Notes: generated by a model from the sequence alone, not told the origin. A DNA stretch of 64,000 nt from Hemerocallis citrina (GCA_017893485.1 CM030366.1:51490565-51554564), one strand, 5' to 3'; shown: positions 23,152-35,144, counted from the first letter of the stretch. Program-made: numbers and translations.

Positions 23152-23757
23152 GCCATATCCTTTCTAAGGAGGGAGTGACAATGGATCCTCAAAAGATAGA
23201 GGCGGTCAAGGAATGGCCACAACCGAAGACGGTGAAGGAAGTAAGAAGTTTTCTGGGTATGACTGGGTATTACCGGAAGGTTATCCAGAATTATGCAAGG
23301 ATAGCTGTACCCCTTACAGCTTTGACCAAAAAGAACCAAAGTTTCGACTGGACGGAGAAGTGTGAAGAAAGTTTTCAGGAACTGAAGAACCGTTTGATCT
23401 TCGCACCTATATTGGTTTTACCTCAGGAGGACAAGGACTACGTCATCTACAGTGATGCATCGTATTTGGGGTTCGGATGTGTGCTGATGCAGGAAGGCAA
23501 GGTTATAGCGTATGGTTCGAGACAGCTACGACCACACGAGAAGAACTATCCAACCCATGATTTGGAACTTGCAGCGATAATTTTTCTTTGAAATCATGGA
23601 AATCTACACTGACCACAAGAGCTTAAAGTATATCTACCAACAGAAGGATCTCAACTTAAGGCAGAGGAGATGGTTGGAAGTACTCGAAGACACCAGGCCT
23701 GAGATTATATATCATCCAGGAAAAGCTAACGTGGTAGCAGACACACTCAGCAGGAAG
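23152..23757 (+). pseudogene. pol: RT thumb/connection and RNase H of E, broken
   Basis: Continues after the frameshift with [21 protein letters not shown] and the RNase H motifs YSDAS (near 23449), THDLELAA (near 23556), YTDHKSLKY (near 23602) and ADTLSR (near 23737). A short deletion and frame change at 23585-23600 removes roughly nine residues between LELAA and the TDHK motif. RNase H removes the RNA strand during reverse transcription. Confidence 0.88.
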
Positions 23758-24560
23758 AGAAGTGTGGCAACATTGATAGCAATCCGGAGGGAGCTGGATG
23801 AAGAGATCAGGCAGGCAGGTATCGAAGTGGTTACACAACACATAAGTACAGTTCTGGCACAGTTAGTGTTACGACCAAGCTTGGATGAGCGAGTGAAAGA
23901 GGCTCAGACCAAAGATCCAGAAATGGAAGACATCATGAAGGAAGCTCACTCCACATTACTCACGATTCACCCCGGAAGCACCAAGATGTATCGCGATGTG
24001 AAGCAGCACTATTGGTGGTCAGGGATGAAGTGAGATATAGCAGATTTTGTCGCCAAGCGTTCAATATGCCAATAAGTTAAGGCCGGAAATCAGAAACCAG
24101 GAGCCCTAAAGAAAATGACTCAATATGGGTGATTGTGGATCGATTGACCAAGTCAGCACATTTTCTTCTAGTAAAAACGATCTGGACAGTCGAGAAGTTG
24201 GCCGAGGTCTACATTGAGAACATAGTAAAGCTACATGGAGTGCCAGTGTCGATAGTATCCGACCGAGATACAAAATTTACTTCTCGATTCTGGCGAAGTC
24301 TACAGTCAGCGTTGGGAACTAGAACAAACTTCAGCACAGATTTTCACCCTCATACAGATGGTCAGACGGAGAGAGTCAACAGGATTCTCGAGGAAATGTG
24401 ACGGGCATGCATTTTGGACTTAGGAGGAAGTTGGGAAAAATACTTAGCCTTGGTAGAGTTTGCTTATAATAACAGCTATCAGGCAAGCATTGGCATATGA
24501 AGCTTTGTATGGACGAAGATGCAGGACGCCGATTTGTTGGTTCGAGGTAGAGAGTGACAG
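23758..24560 (+). pseudogene. pol: Integrase zinc finger and core of E, deleted
   Basis: The HHCC zinc region is recognisable ([18 protein letters not shown] near 23969) but the first zinc Cys appears as Arg and stops follow at 24031-24033 and 24073-24075. A deletion of about 60 bp near 24105 removes the segment with the first catalytic Asp. The second Asp (VSDRDTKF, near 24258) and the Glu (TDGQTERVN, near 24355) remain. Further stops and a frame change lie at 24399-24500. Integrase inserts the cDNA into host DNA; this one lacks a complete D,D,E triad. Confidence 0.88.
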
Positions 24561-25103
24561 ATGTATGGACCAGAAATCGTGCAACAGACGTCGGAGCAGA
24601 TCGAGCTTATTCAGAAGAGGCTTCAAGGAGCACAAAGCAGGCAAAAGAGCTATGCGGAAAACCACCGAAGAGAGTTGGAATTTGAGGAAGGTGACTCCAT
24701 ATTTCTCAAGGTATCGCCGACCAAAGGAGTTATCAGGTTTGGGAAAGGTGGGAAGTTAGCTCCGAGGTATATTGGACCATACAAGATTCTGAAAAGGATT
24801 GGCAGGATGACTTATAAGTTGGAGCTGCCGGGCGAGCTATCTCAAGTGCATGACATGTTCCATGTCTCTATGATACGGAAGTATGTCCCGGATTCGAGCC
24901 ATCGGTTTCCAGAGGTTCTGAAGGATTTACAGATGGATCTTTCCTGTAGAGAGAAACCAGTCAGGATACTTGATCATCAGGACAAGGTACTGAGAAACAA
25001 GGTTATCCCGATGGTCAAAGTTCTCTGGAAGAACCAGTTCGTGGAAGAAGCCACGTGGGAGCCGGAGAGCCGCATGAAGGCCTTATATCCGGATTTATTT
25101 TGA
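24561..25103 (+). pseudogene. pol: Integrase C-terminus with chromodomain of E
   Basis: An open 180-codon segment. It carries the GPY/F module (LAPRYIGPYKILKRIG, near 24757-24800), HDMFHVSMIRKYVPD, and a C-terminal chromodomain-like region starting PVRILDHQDKVLRNKVIP and ending FVEEATWEPE...YPDLF. In chromoviruses this domain steers integration to particular chromatin. It places E in the Tekay/Del group rather than CRM, whose C-terminus differs. The frame differs from the preceding integrase segment. Confidence 0.9.
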
Positions 25104-25169
25104 ATGTTTTCTATTTTTTTGTTGTTTTTCTTTCTCCCACTAAAGACGTTCTGGGGACAGAACGAATCT

Positions 25170-25182
25170 AAGGAGGGAGTGA
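25170..25182 (+). other. Polypurine tract of E
   Basis: AAGGAGGGAGTGA directly before the 3' LTR. It would prime plus-strand DNA synthesis. The same tract, AAGGAGGGAGTAT, precedes the 3' LTR of C. Confidence 0.9.
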
Positions 25183-28100
25183 TGTAACACCCCGTTTTTG
25201 TACGGTACCTGAAGATATGCATATGTGTATGTATATTGTTAGTATGCGTGCAATTGATTGTGGTATTATGGGTCGATTTTGCCATCGTGGTGGATGGTTA
25301 GGGCTACGTGATGGTTTTTGGGAGAGTTGCATTCCAAAGATGCACGAGAACGAGACGGACCGATACTAGTATAACCGCTAGTTTTCGGCACGACGCACAT
25401 GCAAATATAACACGGTATAGTACTACAGTGAATATAGGTTGCATGCGCTCGTTAAAACACGCGTCTCATACTCTTTGGAGCTCATTAAGAGTTAAGTTGG
25501 GCAGCCAACCTAACACACACCAAACCAATGGGCTAAGCCATGGTTTTGGGGCCTACAAAACTACCTATAGCCTAACCTACCCCCCCCCCCCCCCCCGCCC
25601 CGCCCGGTAAAATCCGGCCTCCAACTCCATCACCCTTCATTTTCCACTTCATTTCTCCCATTTGCTCTGGAATTTTCAGAAGATAACACCCCAAGAGAAG
25701 GAGGAGAGAAAGAAGAAGAAAGAGAAGGAGAAGGAGATTTTTCCAAGAGGAGCTTGAAGAGATTCCTTCTACTGCTACAACCTAAGGTGGTAAGTTTCTC
25801 TAAACTTGAAATTCTTATCTTTTTATTAAATTTGGTTGCATGCATGTGTGCTAGAATGCATAGGATTGCTTTTCTAAAGGTTAGAAGTAGAAGTCATATT
25901 GGAACTAGGAAAAGCTGGTTCGGAGTACCATTTTGTGGATTTTTTCGAGAGCATAATATGTTGAATTAGACCACAATATTAAAAGAGTTGGTTCCTTTAT
26001 TTGTTAGGAGCATCCATGATTTATTTCAGATTTTTTTATGATAATTTGATATGCTAATAAAATTGAGAGATGGATATGTGTCGTAAGGCAGACTCAGGAA
26101 AAGAAAAACAGGATGGTTGATATTGTAGGCATTTTCGTGATTTATTAAAGCATGATTTGGATCTGAAATTTTTACTCAATGTTCATGAATACAATTTGAG
26201 TATGTAAAAAAATCAGTAAAATATTTGGATGACTGTAAAGGCATGAGAAAAATCTATCTATAACCAGTATCTGATGTTGAATTAGAAAACTTGATGGTTT
26301 CTGTGCTAAAGTACAATAGCTATTACTCACTGTATAATTAGAATTTTGACATGAGGTCTTTTGAATGATGTTGGGTATGATGTATAGTTTCACTCCTATA
26401 AATTTTGTGTCAATTGGACAAGTTTTCAATTTACTGTGATTTTGTGATTAAGCACTGTGCTGTTTTCAGCCAGTTTTGACACTCTGTAAAGATTGGAAAA
26501 TTGAGACCTGTTAGAGGCATATTTTGAGTATCATGACCCAGGAGGGAGTTGTAAGGGACACCGAGACCTTTCCAAAAAAACTAATTTGAAGTAATTCCAG
26601 TGAACGGTTGAATTATTATGATATTTATAAGACTGGACAGGGGACTAGAGTAGAGCTGAATGCTCTAAATTGGAGAGACCAATTGTGTAATTGGTGACTT
26701 AATGGTATAATTAGTACTCATGACCAACTAGAGAGTTGTTGAGAACACACCCTTCTACAGCATTTGAGTTTGTGTCGTTCTGATGAACGAGTAGGATTTT
26801 GTGATATTGGTAAGGTGCAGCCCGTGCGCAGGAAGCACGCAGGTTGGAGCTTGAGAAGCTATTTCGATGACTTAGGTGGTTGAATTTAAGTTCGTGACCA
26901 ACTAGGTAGTTGTAGCCTAGGATCATACCTTTCCAGGTTGGGCCCATACACTCAAATCGGAGTTGTATCGATAGAGGTATGACCATTTTGAGATTCGGGC
27001 AGAAACCCGTAGGTTGCTTAGTCTGAGTTAGGACTAAGGGTTGTGAAAGCATTTTTCCCTTGTGTGTGAGCCGAGTCGGTGACTTGTGTCTAGGGATGGT
27101 TGATCTCTGTTATTGAGGTTGTTGATTCCCCAAGTAGGATGTGTGACTCGAGTTAGTCACTAGGGTAAAGGATACTCTGCACCTATCAAGCCTATATTAT
27201 TAAACTTCTGCCAAGCGTAGGACGTCCGAGCATGCCAGTGAGTGGAGCTCACGGGGTAATTATATATATTTACTGCTGAAGTAGCAGCAGGCGTAGGCCA
27301 TTATGCTGGACGAGTCCAAGCAGGGGAAGTGGCGAACCGAATCGGTATCGCCAGGGGCCAGAGGTTGATAGGCAAGTGTGGAAGAAGTTAATTCTTACCC
27401 AAAATAATTAGAGTAAGGTAGGGGTTAGAATGGTTTATTAGGGGGTTGGACAATTGCATTAGTCTTAGTAAACCATAGTCGGTGTTGTATCTTCCAGTCA
27501 TAGGGATACATTCTCGGCCGCTCATGGATTGAGTCCCCGGCTCGTATCTCGATCTGTTGATTCCCAAAGATCTGCCGAAGTAAGGTGCGGGAGGCCCGGA
27601 GGATTTGACCTCCCGTGGTGCTCACGCCCCTAAAGCGCGGGTTTTGTGTGTTGTGTCTCTTTTTGGTATATATCAGTTCATTACCCGATAAGGGGTGAAC
27701 ACGCATGCGTCAGTCCATGGGTGGACATGTGGAACCAAGATTCGTAAGGACCAGGTTCAACGTGTTTTCTAAGGAGGTCCGTACGTGGGTACCAACTGGC
27801 GGTGACCACTTGGGCACTGCAGGGCGGAATTAGACCGACCGCTGCAATCTCCTTGGGCGACGGACAGTCTATTGGGAACTGGAGTGTGTACAAGAGTAGG
27901 GTGCATGGCGAGGGTTCGAATCCCTATATTGTGGAGAAAGACGACTAGATTTGGGGGCATATGTAGTATGGGATGCATTCGTGCTCCAAAGTCTTGCTTG
28001 CATTAGAAGTTAGGCATGTGAGTTTGCTAAGGTCATGTCATAACACTGTACTAGAACCCGAATCCACTAAACCCTTGTTTTTGGCACATGACCTTTCTAT

Positions 28101-28573
28101 TTTGCATAAATTATTGGTTGTGATTGAATTTTAGAGGATCACTGTTATCACCAGTTTTGCGTCAGTCGAATTACTGACGTTCCTCACCTTTTAGGTATCG
28201 GTTATACCTTCCGAACAGGTGCAGAGATATCCGAGTCGCGTAGCAGAAGCCTGAAGCTGAGGAGCAAGTCCCGGGGGAGCCGATGGGCCGCTCAGCGAAG
28301 TTCCACAAGTAATCGGTCGATTACCAATCCAGGAGGCAGCTGATAGCTTTACAAGAGGAGTCTGTAAATACTTGTAATCAGTTCTAATGAATTGATGTAA
28401 TTTGTACTCCTTGTCCAAGAACAAGTTATCGGTTGAAATCAATGATGTAATGACTTATTTGGCAATAAAGAAGTTTTGAAATTTCCATGTTATTACTGTG
28501 TTGAGATGCATTTGAAGGTAAAGATTCTGGAAGGTGTCACGGATGTCCGGTAACGGAGATCCAGGGCGCTACA
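25183..28573 (+). mobile_element. 3' LTR of E
   Basis: 3,391 bp, co-linear with the 5' LTR. Small differences include a longer C run (25581-25596), loss of about 20 bp near 26695 and substitutions throughout. GGTGGTAAGTTTCTC lies at 25796-25810. It ends CAGGGCGCTACA at 28573, followed by CTTGC. Confidence 0.95.
27912..28194 (+). promoter_or_regulatory. Conserved LTR block set in E 3' LTR
   Basis: GGGTTCGAATCCC (27912-27924), TATGTAGTATGGGATGCAT (27960-27978), GTCAGTCGAATTACTGAC (28161-28178), AG at 28193-28194. These blocks are unchanged from the 5' LTR although neighbouring bases have diverged. Confidence 0.8.
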
Positions 28574-28578
28574 CTTGC

Positions 28579-28756
28579 ATTCACGAAACTCTCCTCGTAT
28601 ACATTGATGTGATACTGTTTGCGAGTAGAGTATCTTTCCTTCGTATCACTAGTGCTATGGTTGGTTTAAACCTAGCATTTATGATACCTTTTACGTAGAC
28701 TGACTTTTCACTTTTATTTTTTCTGTGTGTATTTCCTTTGTACTACTTTTCATTTT
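28579..28756 (+). mobile_element. Unassigned remnant between E and A, probably D interior
   Basis: 178 bp with no coding signal between E's right target duplication and the start of A. By position it continues the sequence E landed in, hence D's interior. No similarity to the other internal regions was seen. Confidence 0.5.
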
Positions 28757-28968
28757 TTTAACCCTTGTTTCCCCAAATACGTATTTTCTGTATTTAAAAT
28801 TTTTATAAATTATTTTTCCGCTTTCAAATTCTTTTGTTAAAATGTATTGTTGAATCTTCTATTAAAGTCTATTTTTAATCAATAATTTTAATCGTAGCTA
28901 TTTTTCCAATGATTTTTATATCGAAATACAAACCCTATTAGTATTGTTGTTATTACTATTCTTCAGTA

Positions 28969-28991
28969 TTATTATTATTACAGTTATTTTA

Positions 28992-29023
<32 letters not shown>

Positions 29024-29046
29024 GTTATTATTGATATTATTATTAC
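28969..29046. repeat. (ATT)n microsatellite in A LTR
   Basis: Interrupted ATT/TTA repeats. The matching tract in A's 3' LTR (34530-34539 joined to 39362-39440) was the landing site of solo LTR B. Confidence 0.85.
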
Positions 29047-29379
29047 AACTTTGATTGTCTATTTAAAAATCCATTTATATTATTAATTGTTTAGTAGTTA
29101 TTTCAAATTATTTCCATATTGTAGTACAAAATATATTTTGTTATATCAAACCTAATTTTATAGGTTATTTTAATTTTCCTATTAAATTTTAAGCCCAAAA
29201 CCCAAACCCCATTCCTTATTGGATATCCAATACCCATTACCCATTTACCCCCCAACCCATCACCTAAACCCTAACCATATATTCTACACTGTATATACAT
29301 ATCCCTCATCCTGTTATATTCCTAACCCTAGCCGCTATTCACCCCTACCCCTATTTTCCTCTCGTCTCCCTCTTCTGCT

Positions 29380-30450
29380 CACATTGAAGCCCCTTTCCCC
29401 CTCCGGTGCCCCCTCGCCCTGCCGAAGCCCAACGCCAGCAGCGATGAAAGTCTCGATGCCACCCTCCATAACAGCGCTCCTCCTGCATCGCGTCGCCTTC
29501 AGCCGATGCCAGCCCTCCTTCCGTCTCCTCTTCCGTCATCAACAGCCAGAGCAGCAAGTCGACCGCCCTTGCGACCTCGACGACTACAGTAGCACCATCT
29601 CCCGATCTCTCTCCTCCCTTCCCCCGTCGCTACAGCAGCAGACGCTTTGGCAGCCCCCCTGGTTCCCTCTGATCCTCTCTGCCTCACCCTCAGTGCCGCC
29701 CTACACTAGTGCTCTCCCTCCCTATCGCGACCAGCGACAGCCAGTGCAGCCCCTTCTCGGACCGTGCCTCCTCCAAACCATCGCTCCACCGTCGCGACCT
29801 CAGCAGCGCCTTTACAATGCAGCAGCTGGCGCCAGCCGCCCTCATGACCTCCCTGGGTTGCGACCAACCTATAGCGCACCTCCTGTGTGCTGTGTCCCTT
29901 ATTGAAATCTGCTCCTCCCTCCTGCCTCCCTGGGTCGACCACAGCTACAGCCAGCGAGCAGTGCCAGACCCCTGCCCCGTGCCTTCCGCCCTCCGCCCCC
30001 AGTCACTTCGCCCTGCTCCAGCGTCAGCAGCGCTCGCCCTACCTTCCCCCGAGCATCGCACAACTGTCCTCGCTGACAGCCCACCTCATCGATAGCCCTT
30101 CTTCCCTATGCTCCTCCCTCTTGCAGCGTCATCCAGCAGCAGCCCGTTGCTCAGCCACCCGCAGCACCGCCGTCCCTTGTGCATCCTCCTCCTATCGCGA
30201 CCACCTTGCGACGCACCAACCGCGCTGCTTAACCCCAACTAGCTGTCAGCTTACTTTCTTGTGTCTTTGTCCCTTTCCCTGTGCCGCTCAGCCAGTCGCA
30301 ACCCCATTCGTCTATCCTATTGCCACCGCCTACCTCGCGTCGCGCTCGCCGGCGCTGCCCTTGTTAATTGCCTCCCACCGTCGACTGCCGTGGTCTGCCC
30401 CTGGCCGCTGCACTCCTCCCCTATTTTTCCTCTCCCCTGTGTGATCGCAC
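29380..30450 (+). other. C-rich leader of A with long chance open frames
   Basis: Strongly C+T-rich on the sense strand and open for long distances (for example 228 codons at 29219-29905), giving Pro/Ser/Ala-rich translations. It matches 39770-40830 in the 3' LTR over its length. The first ~70 codons after the KVS start share a frame between copies (QQPEQQVD, STISRSLSSLPPSLQQQT), but the frame then shifts and stops differ. G has an analogous C-rich leader at the same place after its TATA box. Most likely untranslated leader with low complexity. Confidence 0.6.
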
Positions 30451-30454
30451 AGTC

Positions 30455-30790
30455 CTCCTTTGATCTCCAACCATCCGATCAGATCCTGGCCATCTGATAT
30501 ATTCTTGATCGTCACGATCATGATGATCATCAAGCTTTCTTTGATCGCAGTCGTTCGGTCGACCGATCTTGATCATCATCATCATCTTCATCATTAGGGA
30601 GATCTGGACCATCTGATCTGATCATGATCATCGTGTCCATCATCATCAGTCTTGATCTGGCCGTCCGATCTGATCTGATCATCTTGATCTTGATCTCTTG
30701 GATCTAGCTATCTAATTGTGTTCGTGATCTTGATCGTCTTCATCATGTTCGTGATCGGTTGTTCATCTTGTTCGTGATCATCTCGTTCGT
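30455..30790 (+). repeat. GATC-rich tract in A LTR
   Basis: Clusters of TTGATC, CCGATC, ATCATC and TCTGATC at a density far above chance, with short palindromes such as GATCATGATGATC. The 3' LTR copy is at 63672-64000. It grades into TTCGTGATC repeats to about 30800. Confidence 0.8.
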
Positions 30791-32398
30791 GATCGTTGGT
30801 ATCGTGTTCGTACTGGGAATCCGTTCCCGTTATTTTTCCTTTTGCTTCGTCGTTCCGCCGTCGACTATAAGACAAGTAACTTGTATTCTTTTCTTTGTGT
30901 AATACAAGTACTAAATACTGCCTGTAGTGTAGTTGTGTTCTAGAGATAATTCTTGTGCAAAACCCCTGTTATATTGTCTCTATTGTGTTGACCCGCCCGT
31001 AGTTGCCTCATTACACACATGACATGAAATAACTTAGGAATGACCAATTCTTGTATACATGCATGTTGTTCGTGATTCATGACTTGTTGTATGATCTAAG
31101 ATGCATGATGTGTTCGTTGTAGTATAACTCATTGTAGACTTGTGAAATACCCTATACCATGTTGTTTGGATATCTAGTATACCATATTTCACGTTTGTTA
31201 TGATTTGGATGAGTTTCGTATGATCTATGATTGATTTCATGCATGAAGAATAATTCTGTCCTTATTGTTATCCCATTTTTTATCAGTATTTTAGGCCCTA
31301 TTAAGGTCAGTATATGAAAACTATTTGTGAATATGAATTATAGAGAATTCTATCTACTTTTTAGATTTTCTAACAGATCTCAGTTTCGATTTATGAGTTG
31401 TGAGTTATGACTATTTTACTAAAAATGTGTTTAAAATTCCAGATCTAGTTTTATATGAATTCTGTATGGTTATTTATTTTTCTACTGATGTTAAAGATAA
31501 TATTTTGATCCAATATTTTGCTGGTTACAACTAGAAATGATTTGGATTAACCCCTACTTTTCGTGGATTTAATTGATAACTTTTATAAACTATTCTATAC
31601 TTGCAAACAACTACGATACTTGCAGAATATTCTTGTTGTTCAGTAAAGAACCTTAATTTTGACCTGATTCCATTTGCTGTTTATAAAAACTTTGTGAATA
31701 TGAGTTGTAGCCTACTGTATCTATTTTATCACCCATTTGAAGGATCTGGTTTCGGTTTATATTTAGTAAGATATTGCTATTGTAGTACTGCTATGTTTAT
31801 GATTTCATATTTTCAAAACTGCAGTATCTAGCTGCTTCCTGATATTACTTGACTATTCTATCTATGTGGGAAAATTATGGAACTTTATTTTCTGTTACTA
31901 AACATACTAGGGAATTCCTTAGATTTTTCGTGGATTTAATTAGTAAGTTTTTATATTGTTTTCCTGTTTATTAATACAAACTTCTTATTTCTAGCTGAAC
32001 ATGTTTTCTGGATACAAATCTGTTTTGAGTTATGTTTTTGTAAAATATCCATGACTTATATGTATTTTCTAGATTCGGTCGGGAGTCTATTTTCTATATC
32101 TTGTGACAGATCCAGATTTGCATGTCTGTGACAACGGGAATCCCAGATTTAGTGCAATACTATCTTGCTGTCCTGAACTAGGATTTTCGTTGTCCTATCC
32201 TTTTATGAGTTATTCTTCACCTGTACATGTCTGTCTTCCAACTTGAACCTGTTACTTGTTCATGCCATGTTATTCTTGCCATGTTTGTGCACGTATATGC
32301 CTGTTTGATAATAATAATAAGAAACTAAGTCGAGGTTTAAAGGGAAGATCTAATAGTGGAAAATACAGAAACGTGTACTCGGAAGAAGATTCATAGAG

Positions 32399-32489
32399 CC
32401 TATTTGGTTATTTGGAGCTTGATATTTGGTTATTTGGAGCTTGATATTTGTTTATTTGGAGCTTGATATTGAGTTATTTAGAGCTTGTC
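32399..32489. repeat. 22-23 bp minisatellite in A LTR
   Basis: Four copies of TTATTTGGAGCTTGATATT with small spacers. No known role. Confidence 0.9.
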
Positions 32490-33304
32490 CCTGAGTACAC
32501 GGCCATCTATGATCCACTATGAAATCTAAACGTAACTTGTTTAAATGTAGCAACCATGTGGTAAATAGATGGGACGCATGAAGTGCTACCTAGATAGAAA
32601 TAAATACAAGACCTGACATAGCATGACACCGATTACATGCTTACTTGTACATGCTACCTGACACTTGTTACATGTTTACCTACTTGCATGATACCTGTGA
32701 TCTGTCACAGGTCACATGCACCCTGTTATCACATCATATTACTTGTTCCTGCTCCTGCTTTATGTTAACCATTCGGTCACCTGTATTCCATGCTATGTTT
32801 GCTTCCGCTGTTACTCATTACTTGTTTATCCTTTCATGTACTTGTTGCCTGCACTACAAGCGGCCCGTAACTTGCATTGACAGTGGTTTTGTTTTCTTTT
32901 CCCTTTTCCTGCAATTTATTAAATTGAAGATTTTGGAGATCTGCTGCCAGATAGAGTTGGTGATATGAGAGTCTAGATGCTGCAATTTTGTTATTATTAT
33001 TTCATGTTGCTTATTTTGAATAAATGTAAATTGCTACATGAACTTTTTATTGGGCAATGTGACCCAGGATTATTGACTTGTTCAGATCTTGTTTATTTCA
33101 AATTTATTAAATTTTATTTCAAGTAAATTCCAGTTGGTATATTGATTCGTTATGCATGCGTGGTTGAATTCTCTTGCTTCCTATTCTGATTATTCTTGTG
33201 CTTGTTGTAAAGATCCTGACAGGTTATGGATGATGAAAATCATTCGTTGGACTTAGTCATGTATCCGTATTCTGTATCTCCTTTTTGGAAAGCAGGTCGT
33301 GACA

Positions 33305-34313
33305 AGGTTTTTAGTGGTATCAGAGCCCAGGTTTGGCCAATGTACTAGTTTGACTGATATATTAGACAAGCATGGCTCGATCTGGGATTAGCACAACAGT
33401 ACACAGACCGTGCATAAATGAATAAATTATAATCAATATTGATCTGGATACTAGTCTTGTTCCATTCATTTTGATCCATTCTTATTCAATCCTTTGACTC
33501 CTTAATTCTTCTGTCTTTTTCAGTCGTCCTCTTTGATTGATTTCTTCTTAGGTATGAATTAATTTATTTTTGTACCCATATTCCTTTGATTCTGGGGTCA
33601 TCCATTCTTTTCTTCTTGCTTGGTTCGTTGATTGGCATCACTGGTTATACTTCGACTTGTCAGCAGCTTAGATCATCACCAGGAGATGGAGTGTCGTCTT
33701 TCACTCCAAGATGTGCATGGAGAGTCCCAGGATCTCACGAAGTGTTCAGAATCTCGAGTTGCCAGGAGTTCAGACTTCATGCTAGAGGGATGTCGTTTGG
33801 ACGTGTCAAAGATATGGTGAGCCACGAAGCAGATTGCTAGAGCTAATGGATGCTATTGGCAGAGTCTTCCCCGATCAAAGTTGTGCAACAGAAGCGTTGT
33901 GGGCCCATAACCCACAGGTCCCAGGATTCTCTTGTTGTTTCTCCTTCCCTGCATTGTTTGCTTCTTTCCATTCCTTGTATTCATCTTCATCTGTTGACTC
34001 ATTGGCTGGTCTAACTCTTCATTATCCATCTTTTCTTCGATTCTAACTCTATCTATTTCTTCCTCTCTTTTCTTTGTTATCTTGCAAATCTTGTGGTGTT
34101 TCTTCTTCATTTTTTATACCGGTTACTTTTTCCTTGCATTCTATTTGACCTCATTCTTATCCATCTTGTTTCTTTTTCTGGTGTTGCCACTGCTTTGTTC
34201 CTTTTCCTTTAATTCTCTGTTTTGTTACCATTCCCCAAGTTTGTTTTTGCCTTGTCCTATGTACCGCCTAAGAAAATTTCGAGGACGAAATTTTTTGTAA
34301 GGTGGGTAGGATT
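33305..34313 (+). mobile_element. Internal region of A, pol-less
   Basis: Holds a primer site TGGTATCAGAGC (33315-33326) and an ATGGCTCG gag-like start (33373) matching the gag start of G, but the frame closes after 17 codons. A short Gln/Ser-rich open frame lies at 33632-33820. The 3' end has CGAGGACGAAATT (34280-34292) followed by a purine-rich AAGGTGGGTAGGATT tract (34299-34313), as in G. No RT, RNase H or integrase motif was found on either strand. Confidence 0.85.
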
Positions 34314-34539
34314 TGTAACTCCTGTTTCCCCAAATACGTATTTTTTGTGTATTTTTTGTATTTAAAATTTTTGCAAATTATTTTTCCGCTTTCAAATTCT
34401 TTTGTTAAAATGTATTGTTGGATCTTCTATGAAAGTTTATTTTTAATCAATAATTTTAATCGTAGCTATTTTTCATTGATTTTTTTATCGAAATACAAAC
34501 CTTATTAGTATTGTTGTTATTACTATTCTTCAGTATTAT
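34314..34539 (+). mobile_element. 3' LTR of A, segment 1
   Basis: TGTAACTCCTGTTTCCCC onward, matching 28757-28982. It stops at ATTAT (34535-34539), the left target duplication of solo LTR B. Confidence 0.92.
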
Positions 34540-35144
34540 TGTAATATCCCGGACGGATATTACCGCATATAAATTATTATTTTATTATTATTTTATTATT
34601 ATTTTGTTTTAATTTCAAAATTAGAATATTTTGGTGATTTTTACCCGGTTTGTTCATAGACGTTATCTGTATCCAGATATCGGTCAGTATACATCCGTAT
34701 TGTATCAAATTGATACCATGATCTTCCGAACTAATAATAAAATTTATTTTATTATTATTTCCGATATTAAATTATTTTTATACGGATTATGCGAAGATTT
34801 TCGGTATACAGACATATATGCGCACGAACGAGTAGTATGTCGATTAGTACATTATACAAATTGTGTGTTGTGTATTTTTGGACTAGGAGTTTATCTTGTT
34901 ATAACAACCTAATTAGAGGGTTAGGGCTTGATTAGGAGGCTTAATCTAGGGTTTTTGTATGCATAAGAAGATTAAGTAAAAACCCCTACTAGAAACTATC
35001 TCTCCCACACCACACCTCCACCACATAACACCTCCCTCCACCTCACCCCTACCTTCCCTAAGGTATGGCTTGCCCCCAAATTAGGGAAGGGGTTTTGTGC
35101 ATATTGTTGAGTGCCATTTTGCACTTTCCACCCTTCTCTCCACC

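Larger units (their letters stand above)
17607..28573 (+). mobile_element. Full-length Tekay-type Ty3/gypsy element E
   Basis: 10,967 bp, flanked by CTTGC at 17602-17606 and 28574-28578. LTRs of 3,415 and 3,391 bp begin TGTAACACCCCG and end GGGCGCTACA. Internal order: primer site, NC-type gag remnant, protease, reverse transcriptase, RNase H, integrase, chromodomain, polypurine tract. Protease-RT-RH-integrase order with a C-terminal chromodomain and long LTRs places it with the Tekay/Del chromoviruses. Stops, frameshifts and deletions in every domain make it dead. The LTRs differ by scattered substitutions and small indels, so it is clearly older than G. Confidence 0.96.
11091..28756 (+). mobile_element. 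LTR retrotransposon D, 5' part, with nested F and E
   Basis: D begins with TGTAACATAACAC directly after Sat2 (ACAAG at 11086-11090 is the likely left target duplication). It has a 5' LTR (11091-17490, interrupted by F), a primer site at 17494-17505 and short internal remnants at 17506-17606 and 28579-28756 on either side of E. It is then cut by element A at 28757. Its coding region and 3' LTR are not in the window. That 28579-28756 belongs to D is inferred from position: it must be the sequence E landed in. Confidence 0.75.
28757..33304 (+). mobile_element. 5' LTR of A
   Basis: 4,548 bp ending CAGGTCGTGACA. It contains an (ATT)n stretch (28969-29046), a TATATAC promoter-like box (29292-29298), a C-rich leader (29380-30450), a GATC-rich tract (30455-30790) and a 22-23 bp tandem repeat (32399-32489). 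It lacks the TATGTAGTATGGGATGCAT block found in the other LTR group. Confidence 0.9.

Noticed and set aside
17607..28573. Endogenous pararetrovirus or other viral insertion
   Set aside because: Integrase, chromodomain, LTRs, primer site and target duplications identify LTR retrotransposons. No movement or coat protein motifs were seen anywhere.
29219..30444. Open frames of 185-228 codons (Pro/Ser/Ala-rich), also at 39814-40792, as host or element genes
   Set aside because: Low-complexity C-rich leader lying in both LTR copies of A. Frames shift and stops differ between copies, and no domain is recognisable.
33632..33820. Gag gene in element A
   Set aside because: 62 codons, no capsid or zinc-knuckle motif. 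The gag-like ATG at 33373 closes after 17 codons.
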